Shown here: positions 1 to 8,377 of the stretch, piece by piece
Layout: each line of letters starts with the position of its first letter
Numbering within the stretch: position 1 is the stretch's first letter
Origin: Flectonema sp. DT1601
Taxonomy: Eukaryota; Euglenozoa; Diplonemea; Diplonemida; Diplonemidae
Assembly: GCA_964019425.1 (NCBI GenBank)
Contig: OZ025780.1
Location: forward strand, 1,320,001 to 1,384,000
DNA: 64,000 bases
Direction: 5' to 3'
Notes under the pieces: generated by a model
Seen by the model: only the letters and a program-made list of their open reading frames with translations
Database searches by the model: none
What the model was told of the DNA's origin: nothing
Program-made: the position numbers and the translations under genes

Positions 1-1450
1 TATTCGGTGTCGGTGCCGGTGTCGGGGCAGGTGTAGGTGCTGGTGTTGGTGTCGGGGCAGGTGTAGGTGCTGGTGTTGGTGTCGAATGTGGATTACAAAC
101 CTGTGTGACATTCTGATTATCGTAGTTCTCCAAGAAGCATCCGGTACTGTTCTTCATGAGTACCTTTGTCATCTCTTTACTGACTAGGTACTCGAAGTCA
201 AACTCATCACATAAGAAATCCGTACAATCTTCCAGGGTAGCGAGATCGACCTCAAGGGTTCCTTCACCACAAGTGGAGTTTCCGAGTGAAAGAACAGCGC
301 AGGTATCATTCGGTGTCGGTGCCGGTGTCGGGGCAGGTGTAGGCGTCGGTGCTGGTGTCGGGGCAGGTGTAGGTGTCGGTGCTGGTGTCGGGGCAGGTGT
401 TGGAGTTGGTGTTGGTGTCGAATGTGGATTACAAACCTGTGTGACGTTCTGATTATCGTAGTTTTCCAAGTAGCAGCCGGTACTGTTCTTCATGAGTACC
501 TTAGTCATCTCTTTACTGACTAGGTACTCGAAGTCGAATTCATCACACAAGAAATCCGTACAATCTTCCAGGGTAGCGAGATCGACCTCAAGGGTTCCTT
601 CACCACAAGTAGAGTTTCCGAGTGAAAGAACAGCGCAGGTATTATTCACTGTAGGCGCAGGTGTCGGGGCAGATGTAGGTGGAGTTGGTGTACAAGCCGT
701 TGTGGCATTCTGTTCGCTGTATTCTTTGAAAATACATCCTTCACTTCTGTTTGTTAGAACCATTGTTTTATCAGCGTTAACGATGTATTCGAAGGTGAAA
801 TCGTCACACAAGTGATCTTTACATGCAGCCATAGTTTCGAGATCGATGTCGATGGTTCCATCTTCACAAGTAGGACTTCCAAGTGACACAATTGGAACTG
901 AGCAATTGCCTGGTGTAGGCGCAGGTGTTGGTGATGGAGTTCCCTCAGTACAGACCTGTGTGGCGTTCTGATTATCGTAGTCCTCTAAGAAGCATCCGGT
1001 ACTGTTCTTCATGAGTACCTTAGTCATCTCTTTACTGACTAGGTACTCGAAGTTAAACTCATCACACAAGTAATCCGTACAATCTTCCAGGGTGGCGAGA
1101 TCGACCTCAATTCTTCCCTCATCGCAAGTAGAGTTTACGCCGAGTGAAATAGGAGTGCACGTACCTGGGGCTGGTGTTGGCTCTGATTTCAGAGTGCAAA
1201 GCTCAATAACTGGCTGTCCTACATACGGGATTAACTTACAACCATAACTCTTACCAGCAAACACTGTAGTGTTATCAGAACCAATGGCGTAGTCCCACGT
1301 CAACTGTTCACAAAGAGCATCTCTGCAAGTCGTCATCAGGTCCAAGTCGATCAAATTAGTAGACTCACAAGTAGAGTTCCCTATTTTAATATCAGAACAG
1401 ACATCGTTAAACCCGACTGCTGTTGTTAGTAAGACTGTCTGGATTATCAT
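1..1450 (-). CDS. Secreted Cys-domain repeat protein with Pro/Thr linkers (3' end outside window)
   Basis: The frame is open from ATG at 1450 to the left edge, so the C-terminus is missing. After a short hydrophobic start ([13 protein letters not shown], a weak signal peptide) come five copies of a domain of about 70 residues with six cysteines: C-x7-8-C, LxxC, DxLC, NSTGC and a final VC. NST/NVT-type N-glycosylation sites recur. Copies are joined by linkers made of PTP and PAP triplets, long at about 305-425 and 1-90. Copies 2, 4 and 5 (about 955-1165, 430-650, 95-310) are almost identical at DNA level; copies 1 and 3 diverge. Secretion and a surface or extracellular role are inferred from composition; I do not recognise the domain family. 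An acceptor-like CAG ends at 1476, 26 bases before the ATG. The gene follows the ankyrin gene by 164 bases. Confidence 0.8.
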   Translation of the reverse strand, partial: MIIQTVLLTTAVGFNDVCSDIKIGNSTCESTNLIDLDLMTTCRDALCEQLTWDYAIGSDNTTVFAGKSYGCKLIPYVGQPVIELCTLKSEPTPAPGTCTPISLGVNSTCDEGRIEVDLATLEDCTDYLCDEFNFEYLVSKEMTKVLMKNSTGCFLEDYDNQNATQVCTEGTPSPTPAPTPGNCSVPIVSLGSPTCEDGTIDIDLETMAACKDHLCDDFTFEYIVNADKTMVLTNRSEGCIFKEYSEQNATTACTPTPPTSAPTPAPTVNNTCAVLSLGNSTCGEGTLEVDLATLEDCTDFLCDEFDFEYLVSKEMTKVLMKNSTGCYLENYDNQNVTQVCNPHSTPTPTPTPAPTPAPTPTPAPTPAPTPTPAPTPAPTPNDTCAVLSLGNSTCGEGTLEVDLATLEDCTDFLCDEFDFEYLVSKEMTKVLMKNSTGCFLENYDNQNVTQVCNPHSTPTPAPTPAPTPTPAPTPAPTPAPTPN

Positions 1451-1614
1451 GTTTCCTTTTATTTTATTTGTATTGCTGAAGTTTTAAAAAAATATGTAAG
1501 TAGGCAACACAAAGTAGAATCCCACTGCTGTCAACGCAAACAGCTGTCCAACTTATGACAGACTTATTGTCATATACGTAATAATATAAAATTGAAAGCT
1601 GAGACATGTACATT

Positions 1615-3451
1615 TTACAGAACAATAGCACCATCCTCATCAACATTCGATATATCAATATCCGTATTTTGTTTGGGATCCCACGTATGCTTCTTCCTTG
1701 GCCGTTTACTCCTTTGCGTTGAAGGCAAAGGTGGTTTCGGTCGTCCTTCAATACAATATTTTATGTGTTGCTTGAACTCCCTGTAATGAATGTGTTGTTT
1801 GTGTTAACAATGTCTACACTGCTCGGTAAGCGTATAGTTATGTGCACAGAGGCAAAGTCTGTATTGACGCCCCGCTTGCGAAAGTCTTCGATCCCGCGCG
1901 GATCCGCAACAATGGAAAGTATTAAAGAAATAAAACAAACAGTAATACATACTGAGAAGGCGTCATAGCGTAAATATCCTCGAGAGCAGCAGTCTTACCA
2001 AGTGATTGTCTTTTCGAAACTTCTGACATTTCCTTAGCCACTTGTTCCACCATAGAAAAGCTACCAGATGCAATAGAGAAGTGGATAGGCATAAAGTCCC
2101 AATTGTCTTTGTCAGAAAGTGAAGCTGTGAAACCAGCATTTCCACGACAATAATTAAAAACGTCATCCCACTTTAGGTAAGAAATGTAATGTATAACATT
2201 ACGACCATATAAATCACGAGATCGTATAAATGGATGAAGTAAACCCTTACCTTTACGAACACTAAGGTAATTAATAAACGAATCGGGTGTCAGCATCTCG
2301 AGAGCAGCAGATCGCTCCGCAGATGACATCGGCAACCCCGAAAGCATTGGCGTAGGTAAAGAACAGAACTGACAGTCATCATAATCCTCACACGATAATA
2401 TTAATTGAAGTAATAATTCTTTCATTTGTTTCGCTTCTTTATCTCCTGTTTCATAGTGAAGAATCGCATCACCCAACTCATCTGTTTCTAGTTGTCTATC
2501 GGTAGTATACACAGCTACACGTGTTTGTTGTTGTCTTAGATTGCTTGTAATCATTGGTATTATTTCCATTATAGCAGTCGTATTATTAACAGAGAGTGGT
2601 TCAACAGGTTCGTACCAACCAGAGCTGTTTGATCCTCCATAAGGATTGTCTAATACGATTGATGTCTTTCGTGAAAACCAATTTCCATTAACAATGTGAT
2701 AGCCTCCTCCAAAACGTGTTGTGATAGGAGGGTGAATTGAGATAGATTTTGGTGGTGGTCGGTGCGGCATTGATTCTCTAGATTCATATGTTTCGACCAG
2801 AGGTTCTGACGTTACGAATTCCGTAAAGTCTTTCTGTTGCCATGTCATTCCACGAACAGCACACTCATGAGTAGGATGATACAACCATTGTTGTCTATCA
2901 GGATTTGTATTAGTTTCTGGAGTGAATCCAAGTATTAATAAATCCTGTTTTAATATACACCAAACATCTGTAATGCTTAACGACAAACTCCCTTTTGAAT
3001 CAATACGACAATAATCGATTAAAGACTTTGCTATACATCTCGTTAACTCTGATCTGTTAAGTGTAATGTATCTGCTTCCATTGTTATTTGCATTCGGATC
3101 TTCGGGATTCCACTCATCAGAAGCATCAGTTGTTTTGTCAGTCGTGATTAATTCACATCTCACCAACTCACTAAGTCTACCCTGTGCTGTTGTTGTTAAT
3201 ATAACTTTCAAGTTTAGATCTTCTCCTCCGTCAAATTCGTTTTGTATTTTTACAAAACGGTATGCTCCATGTTCTAAGGTTGTATTTGAAGGTATCGGGT
3301 TATTCTCTTGGTCTAAATATTTTGTTATTGTCCCACTTAATCCTAGTAAGTCTTGAATAGAATCTGGTGATGTTGGTAATGAAATATCAAACAGCCATTT
3401 ATCTTCCTCATACAATCGTACGTTGTGGGTTGTTGTCGATTCCTCCGACAT
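1615..3451 (-). CDS. Unknown protein with C-terminal ankyrin-like repeats, 2 exons
   Basis: Translation from ATG 3451 gives about 554 residues after removal of an intron at 1781-1952 (GTATGT to TTACAG), joining ...MTPSQ to EFKQHIKYC. The last third has ankyrin-like units (GRNVIHYI, MPIHFSIASGSFSMVEQV, AMTPSQEF). The tail has a basic cluster (RSKRPRKKH) that could be a nuclear localisation signal. The N-terminal 400 residues match nothing I know. The ATG is preceded by an A-rich tract, as in many genes here, and by an acceptor-like CAG ending at 3486. The intron is the longest in the window and contains a GC-richer stretch at about 1815-1905, so a small extra exon cannot be excluded. Function unknown; a protein-interaction role is the only inference. 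Confidence 0.75.
1781..1952 (-). other. Intron of the ankyrin-like gene
   Basis: Starts GTATGTATT and ends CATTACAG. Splicing restores the frame (CA|G codon) into an exon ending at TAA 1615. A TTAAC branch-like sequence lies near its 3' end. At 172 bases it is longer than the other introns, and an unrecognised internal exon is possible. Confidence 0.75.
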
Positions 3452-3763
3452 TTATGTTATTTTTTTTTTTTTTTTTGATGTAACCCTGTAACAATATAAA
3501 AGTCGTAGCGCAAAAAAAAAAAAGATATCCAGTGAAACAACTCTTTTAGTATCAACTTATCTTCTGAATGCTGGAGACTTGGAATTGATTTCACCGACAT
3601 TTTCTTTGTTGGAACCCTGTAACAATATACAGGTCATTGTTTAATCTCTTTATTTTATTATTATTTTTTTTAAAATTTCTATATTCTTGAATACAATTAG
3701 TTTAAGAAAACCCCACAAAAATTATTTCCTTGAAATATTCTAATTGTGTGCGTTAATAACGCT

Positions 3764-3794
<31 letters not shown>

Positions 3795-3797
3795 CTC
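3452..3797. other. Intergenic gap with duplicated 5' leader and long T runs
   Basis: Two copies of the 15-base sequence CCCTGTAACAATATA (plus strand) lie near 3484 and 3615. Each is followed on the minus strand by an ATGTCGG start; the distal one opens at 3600 out of frame with the real gene. T runs lie at about 3462-3477 and 3768-3795. The latter is an A run directly after the stop of the upstream gene. Confidence 0.6.
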
Positions 3798-5396
3798 CTA
3801 AGAATACATGGCAGCAGTACCAGCAAACAACAACGGATATTCCTCTTGAGCTGGTGAAGGAACCCCATGTCGTCTGGCTATGAGTTGTGCTTGTCTTAAA
3901 GTAACCGACGATGAATCAACACGTTGTGTCTTATCATCGATAGGCAAGAATGAACATGACGACTGCATGCTACGAAGGTATTCGAGCATACTATCACGTC
4001 GGAATTGCTTACAACCATGATGCTCTTCGTACCATTCAAACGTGAATGACATACTATTTGGTTTGTCATCTTGGATCTCATACGCTGATAGTAATGATGC
4101 CACCTGATCACATAATCTCGGTAATGTTACTTCGTGTGATTTGTTGTCTCGAAGCATTGCATCCCTCGCTCGTGATATCCCTTTTAAGTGTGTTGTTTTT
4201 TGACGTTTGTTTAACCGTTTTGAATTATCGTTTTCAAGTTGTTGGAGTTTTCCAGATCTTACTTTGCAAAGGAATATCGATAACAGAATGATTTCTTCCG
4301 TGAAATTACCAAAAGTCTCTCCTGAGCTTGCTGAAGGTGCACACAACGCATATAACTCATCAGTGAACAGTCTTTGTTTATTATGAATTCCATTATCTCT
4401 GAGTTCTTGTATCTTAGGAGCAACTTCAGCAACTCTTGCCTTGACGTCAGCCATGCCAGTCCATGGGGTTACGACGTACTCGGCAACTATTTTTTTAATG
4501 TCACTGTTAACATTCTTCATTCGTCCAATATCTATTTTTGTTGCCTCCAAGACTTTCTCGTGATCTGCGAATGCCGGAAGGATTATTTCTTCTGTTGTAT
4601 ATGAATGTTTGTGTCCCAACATTTCTTTGAGATTTTTTTGACTTGCGACCACAACAGTGCAAATCTCACTCAGTGCCAACAAGGTTGATAATAACGATTT
4701 TTCACGTGTCTCAGTAAAATTATTGATATCCCACTCGTCTACGAGAACAACACCTGTTTTAGAATTCTCTGATCTCCAACGAGATTGTATTTCAGATACT
4801 ATTGAATTACGCTGCTGTAACTCTCCTACCATCCATTCACCTGTTGCTGCAGGTCTTGGTGTTGTCACATCTTTTAGAAAGACATGAGATGGATTTCCTT
4901 TATTAATTTCATTATTAGGAACTAAAGAGTGTCGATACACCGTTCCAAAGAAACTAAAAGTATAAACATCTTCATCAATAAAATAGTTGTATGAGCTATG
5001 ATGTTTTTCTTCTTGAGGTTCCCATGTAAAACCAATACATTGGAGTGTACCATTTGAAAGTTCAAACGCTTGAGAAAACGTACATTCAATGGTATCTACT
5101 ACGTTGGTTGAGGGCCATGTGTTTGGTTGAAAATAGTGTTTTGAAATCGTATTTTTTAAATTATTCCACTGTTTTCTAACGTTTGACCAAAACAACTCTC
5201 CCCTTGACTCACTCTCTGTTGTTGGTTCAATTCTCAGGATTTCGATTGATGAATGGTTTGTTAAGTTGCTTTCTATTTTCTGCATCAAACTGCTCTTTCC
5301 TGTTTTTGCTTTTCCACATATGCATATCAGACCTTTCCTACCAAATATGATGTTGTTTGATACCAACTCTGAGCAGTCTTGAAGTCTCTCGAGCAT
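3798..5396 (-). CDS. AAA+-type ATPase resembling origin recognition complex subunit 4
   Basis: 532 residues from ATG 5396; the frame is open a little further 5', but only through a TTG and across an acceptor-like CTAACAG ending at 5417. A Walker A motif (GKAKTGKSS, about residues 28-36) follows a short helix, and a Walker B-like VVLVDEWDI sits near 230. After it come a sensor-like strand (CTVVVASQKNLKEML) and helical C-terminal segments ending in a region like a winged helix. This order and the spacing fit ORC4 (compare the family's ILDEFDLF and its following helix), which loads MCM helicase at replication origins. The match is by eye and the long insert between Walker A and B is unusual. The alternative is a STAND or Crinkler-type P-loop ATPase. 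A run of 28 A residues follows the stop codon. Confidence 0.5.
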   Translation of the reverse strand: MLERLQDCSELVSNNIIFGRKGLICICGKAKTGKSSLMQKIESNLTNHSSIEILRIEPTTESESRGELFWSNVRKQWNNLKNTISKHYFQPNTWPSTNVVDTIECTFSQAFELSNGTLQCIGFTWEPQEEKHHSSYNYFIDEDVYTFSFFGTVYRHSLVPNNEINKGNPSHVFLKDVTTPRPAATGEWMVGELQQRNSIVSEIQSRWRSENSKTGVVLVDEWDINNFTETREKSLLSTLLALSEICTVVVASQKNLKEMLGHKHSYTTEEIILPAFADHEKVLEATKIDIGRMKNVNSDIKKIVAEYVVTPWTGMADVKARVAEVAPKIQELRDNGIHNKQRLFTDELYALCAPSASSGETFGNFTEEIILLSIFLCKVRSGKLQQLENDNSKRLNKRQKTTHLKGISRARDAMLRDNKSHEVTLPRLCDQVASLLSAYEIQDDKPNSMSFTFEWYEEHHGCKQFRRDSMLEYLRSMQSSCSFLPIDDKTQRVDSSSVTLRQAQLIARRHGVPSPAQEEYPLLFAGTAAMYS

Positions 5397-5653
5397 GATG
5401 TGTACCAACGTGAAATCTGTTAGAAGCAATTAAAAAATAACAATCACGGAATGTCAAGAGTTAAAAGACAATGTGTACCTGAAAAGGAACTGACGGCTTA
5501 AAATTTACAATTCATTAATCCATCGTACCTGTCTTAAAATGATATTTGTACACAAGATAACAGAAAATATGAGAAGTACTTTGTGTGAAACATAAATATA
5601 ATCAATACGTAGCATAGACACTACTGAAACAGAACACACTTTTTTTTATTAGG

Positions 5654-6594
5654 TTAGAGGTTTTGGCGATTCTGTTTTTTGTTTATTGTTTGACAGTGAA
5701 AAATGTTAAAACAAAAATAAATATAAATTTTCACACATACATCACTATTTATATCTTCGTCCATCCAACTTCCCGGATAGTCCTGCTGAGGTTGTTGTTG
5801 CTGAGAAGGTGCAGTATTCGTTGCTGAGGAACCGTTACCTTCAGCAGCCATACCTGCAACGGCAGTCATAGCAGACAGCGCAACTTCTGGGTTTTCCTGA
5901 GCCGTACGCATCGCGTATTGAGCAGCCTGTTTTTGCCATCCTTTCTTACAACGTGCGTAACCGTAGAAGTTCGATCCCTGGTTGTTGTTTTTGTTTTTTT
6001 TTACCTTTTAAAATCCATAACATATTGCCTTGTACATCAGCGGTGTAAATTAATGACACATACCCCAAGAACAAGACAGATAAGACACAGGGGGATGTAG
6101 GCCCAAGATGAAAATATTGAGGCTATGAGCATAATTATCCAAAATATAACATTTGCGATTAGAAGAGACCAGAAGAAAGTTGAACTCACTCCTGAGATTT
6201 GTTTTCGATCCGGAATGGATTCGAATACCCATTCACTTTCTCCGTCGTTTGTTACTTTGTTCCACCACCGAAGACCAACTAAAATTCTACCAGAGAGGTT
6301 TTTAACAATCCAGAAATCAATTGCAGCAAGTATAGACTGTTTATTATTGTTATTATTATTGTTTATAAAAAAATTTTTTTTAAAAAAAAAAAAAAGAGAA
6401 ATAGAATAATTCCAACATACTATTATCGAGTAAAGAGCTACTATTGAAAAAGAAAGCACCCCACCTAGCAAATATAACGTCCATGCTATTGCCTTGAATG
6501 CTAAGTGTGCTGCGGATGTCTTTTTGTGGTTGCCAGGGAAGAATCCCTGAGAACTACCTTCTTGGTCATCACCACCGATTATTACATCAGCCAT
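5654..6594 (-). CDS. TVP23: TVP23/FAM18 family Golgi membrane protein, 4 exons
   Basis: Exons 6421-6594, 6064-6336, 5741-5977 and 5654-5671 join in frame to 233 residues. The core carries family signatures: DFWIVKNLSGR, LVGLRWWNKV, ESEWVFES and, after the third exon junction, NFYGYARCKKGW. Four hydrophobic segments fit the known topology of this small Golgi/TGN membrane protein, which takes part in vesicle traffic with YIP-family proteins. The N-terminus (MADVIIGGDDQ) and the Q/S-rich tail are lineage specific. The ATG follows an A/T-rich stretch; an acceptor-like AACAG ends at 6697. All three introns begin GTATGT. Without splicing, the C-terminal half looks like a separate short reading frame beginning MRTAQENP, which is wrong. 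Confidence 0.92.
5672..5740 (-). other. TVP23 intron 3
   Basis: 69 bases, GTATGTGTG to AAAAAACAG, phase 0 and a multiple of three. Retention would keep the frame and add 23 residues, so alternative use cannot be ruled out. The last exon encodes only NRQNL and a stop. Confidence 0.75.
5978..6063 (-). other. TVP23 intron 2
   Basis: 86 bases, GTATGTGTC to AACAACCAG, phase 0. Joins CLVLG to GSNFYGYARCKK, the conserved end of the TVP23 domain. Confidence 0.9.
6337..6420 (-). other. TVP23 intron 1
   Basis: 84 bases, GTATGTTGG to AATAAACAG, phase 0. Joins ALYSII to SILAAIDFW, restoring the conserved second hydrophobic segment. Contains poly-T and AAT-rich runs. Confidence 0.9.
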
Positions 6595-6979
6595 GTATTA
6601 TTTCAACCTTTTTTTTTTTTTTTTGGTAATTGATTGTTATGTAACAAATATCAGAAAATGAATAGTTTTTATCTACAGAGTTCCTACCACTATAATCTGT
6701 TAAACAGAGTACGTTTATGCACCTCTCTCATATTGTCTTACATCTGTTTAATACATAATTATTATGTTTTGTAACAATAGTTGTGTACAATCTGATCGTA
6801 TCGTTCTGCAGATCAACCTGGGTGAGCTGATTCTTGCGCAGAGAGGAAGGAATTTTTTTTTTTTTTTATTATTTTTTTATTGTTTTTTTTTTTTCTCACA
6901 CAAAATGAATTGACTTTCTCACGAACAACAACACAGGCACCTTAGCAAATCCGGTGCCAGCAATCATCATGTGAGAGGA

Positions 6980-7123
6980 ATGGCAAAAGAAAAAGAAGGG
7001 AGGGTGAAACACCCAGCTATCTACAAGTACCGAGGTTGGTACGAATATGTTGTCAACAAACGCCATGAGTTAGAGTGGGAGATCAACAATACTCAACTTA
7101 ATAATATCATCTCAGAAAACTAG
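6980..7123 (+). CDS. Possible small plus-strand ORF, 47 codons, unknown
   Basis: ATG at 6980 to TAG at 7123 reads MAKEKEGRVKHPAIYKY and so on. The frame stays open about 22 codons upstream, to a TGA. The amino-acid mix (RGWYEYVVNKRHELEW) is more protein-like than the homopolymer-derived frames nearby. It would be the only plus-strand gene in the window, and no family is recognised. It may be a remnant of a mobile element, given the repeat beside it. Confidence 0.2.
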   Translation: MAKEKEGRVKHPAIYKYRGWYEYVVNKRHELEWEINNTQLNNIISEN

Positions 7124-7280
7124 TAGAACAAGGCTGACTATAACTCAACACCGTAATAGGTTAGATTGTCTTTGAGATTATTAATTAGTTAGTTAGCAAA
7201 ACACAGAACTGATGCCTACGAGGGGTCTGGGTAGCCCGCGTCATCGAATATTGTAGTTTAATAGCTTCGGCAGGAAGTGA

Positions 7281-7360
7281 TCACTCCCAGATCTCACCTT
7301 TCCCAGAGGCTAACAGGTTGAAAACAACTAAAGAAAACAAAAGGGAAATGATCTGGGAGT
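7281..7360. repeat. Inverted repeat / potential hairpin
   Basis: CACTCCCAGATC on the left pairs perfectly with GATCTGGGAGTG on the right. A shorter inner pair (TTTCCC with GGGAAA) extends the stem, with about 45 bases of A-rich loop. The right arm touches the start of the dispersed repeat, so it may mark an element end or a structured RNA. Confidence 0.6.
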
Positions 7361-7650
7361 GGGGGGAACACTGCTTGATTTGGTTCACACGAATATAAAT
7401 CTCTGTTTTGTATCAGAATTCAATAATAAAATTAAGAAGATTCATGACACAGTGACTAAAATGTTAATACAGGCTAACACTCTGCAAATAACGTACTTGC
7501 TCTACATTATAATAAATGTTTCTAACTTATCTGCATACATGTCTCTTTTTCCGTGTTGTCATTCAGTGCAGTACGGAATCGAGTTATTCAATTACGAATT
7601 AATCGTGAGCCCTGGAAAACCAAAACCAGGGTGTAGGTTTCGCCTATAGT
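7358..7650 (+). repeat. Dispersed repeat, copy 1
   Basis: From GGGGG near 7358 through about 7528 the sequence matches the right edge of the window (63838-64000). There are about 11 differences in the 154 bases compared, and a core of roughly 70 bases near 7442-7512 is identical. Both copies keep the same frame open (HDTVTKMLIQANTLQITYLL). Copy 1 continues beyond what can be compared, to a small hairpin CCCTGG...CCAGGG near 7611-7632. The family is unknown; either a non-autonomous element or a fragment of a coding element. Confidence 0.7.
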
Positions 7651-8377
7651 CTCGTCAAGAAATAAACAATCTTTATAAAAAATAAAAATGAACATTTCTT
7701 AGTAAAAAAATTATAAAAAAAAAACTACTAGCGGAGCCTTAAATAAATTAAGGTAGTAGTGTCCAAAATAAGTTGCAATAACATGAGGGGGTTACACAGT
7801 TCAACATTAAATGTTGGGGCATCAACGGGTCTAGAGTGAGAACTTTATAAAAAAGTCCAGAGTGGGGGGGAAGGTGAAAAAAAAATCTCTTTTTTATTCC
7901 ATATACAGCATCTTTCCTGAATACGACCATATGTGCCATATGATACCACGAAAGAAAATAGAAAACCCCGGAACAGTACCGAGGATCGTTCACCCCCAGT
8001 TGTCCAAAGCATTATAATTGTACTGTAGGCTTACCGAAAAGCTTTATAAAAGTACCACAAGAATTGGGCAGCATATAGCTTTATCACTCAGCAAGAAATG
8101 AAACAAAAGGATCAAGTATGACAATCAGTTTGGTCATACTTGCCTAAACGGTTAGAAATTAGGAAGAGAGAATATAAAGCAGCACCCCAACAGATCTCAT
8201 TAATTCACTTTTGAACTCAACGAACTCAATGAGCCTTTGTATATAAGTATTCAATATACAAGTTGAGAACGTAAGAAGTATAATCTGAGAAGAAGCCAAA
8301 CACCCGGGAAGCTGACATTCATTCGATGATTACAATAAGGGAAGTATAATAGTGAGGTGAGTTGGCTGGAACTTAGT

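Larger units (their letters stand above)
6595..8377. other. Intergenic gap of 1.8 kb with repeat copy, hairpin and small plus-strand frame
   Basis: Holds T-rich runs near 6855-6895, a 47-codon plus-strand frame (6980-7123), a perfect 12-base inverted repeat (about 7281-7360) and one copy of a dispersed repeat starting near 7358. From about 7660 to 8377 I see nothing recognisable. Confidence 0.5.

Noticed and set aside
156-815. Plus-strand frames rich in VGAG repeats
   Set aside because: They are the reverse complement of the PTPAP linkers and Cys domains of the minus-strand gene, which has a start, cysteine pattern and N-glycosylation sites.
5654-5911. Separate short gene starting MRTAQENPEV
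   Set aside because: It is the third exon of TVP23; the upstream exon restores NFYGYARCKKGWQ in frame.
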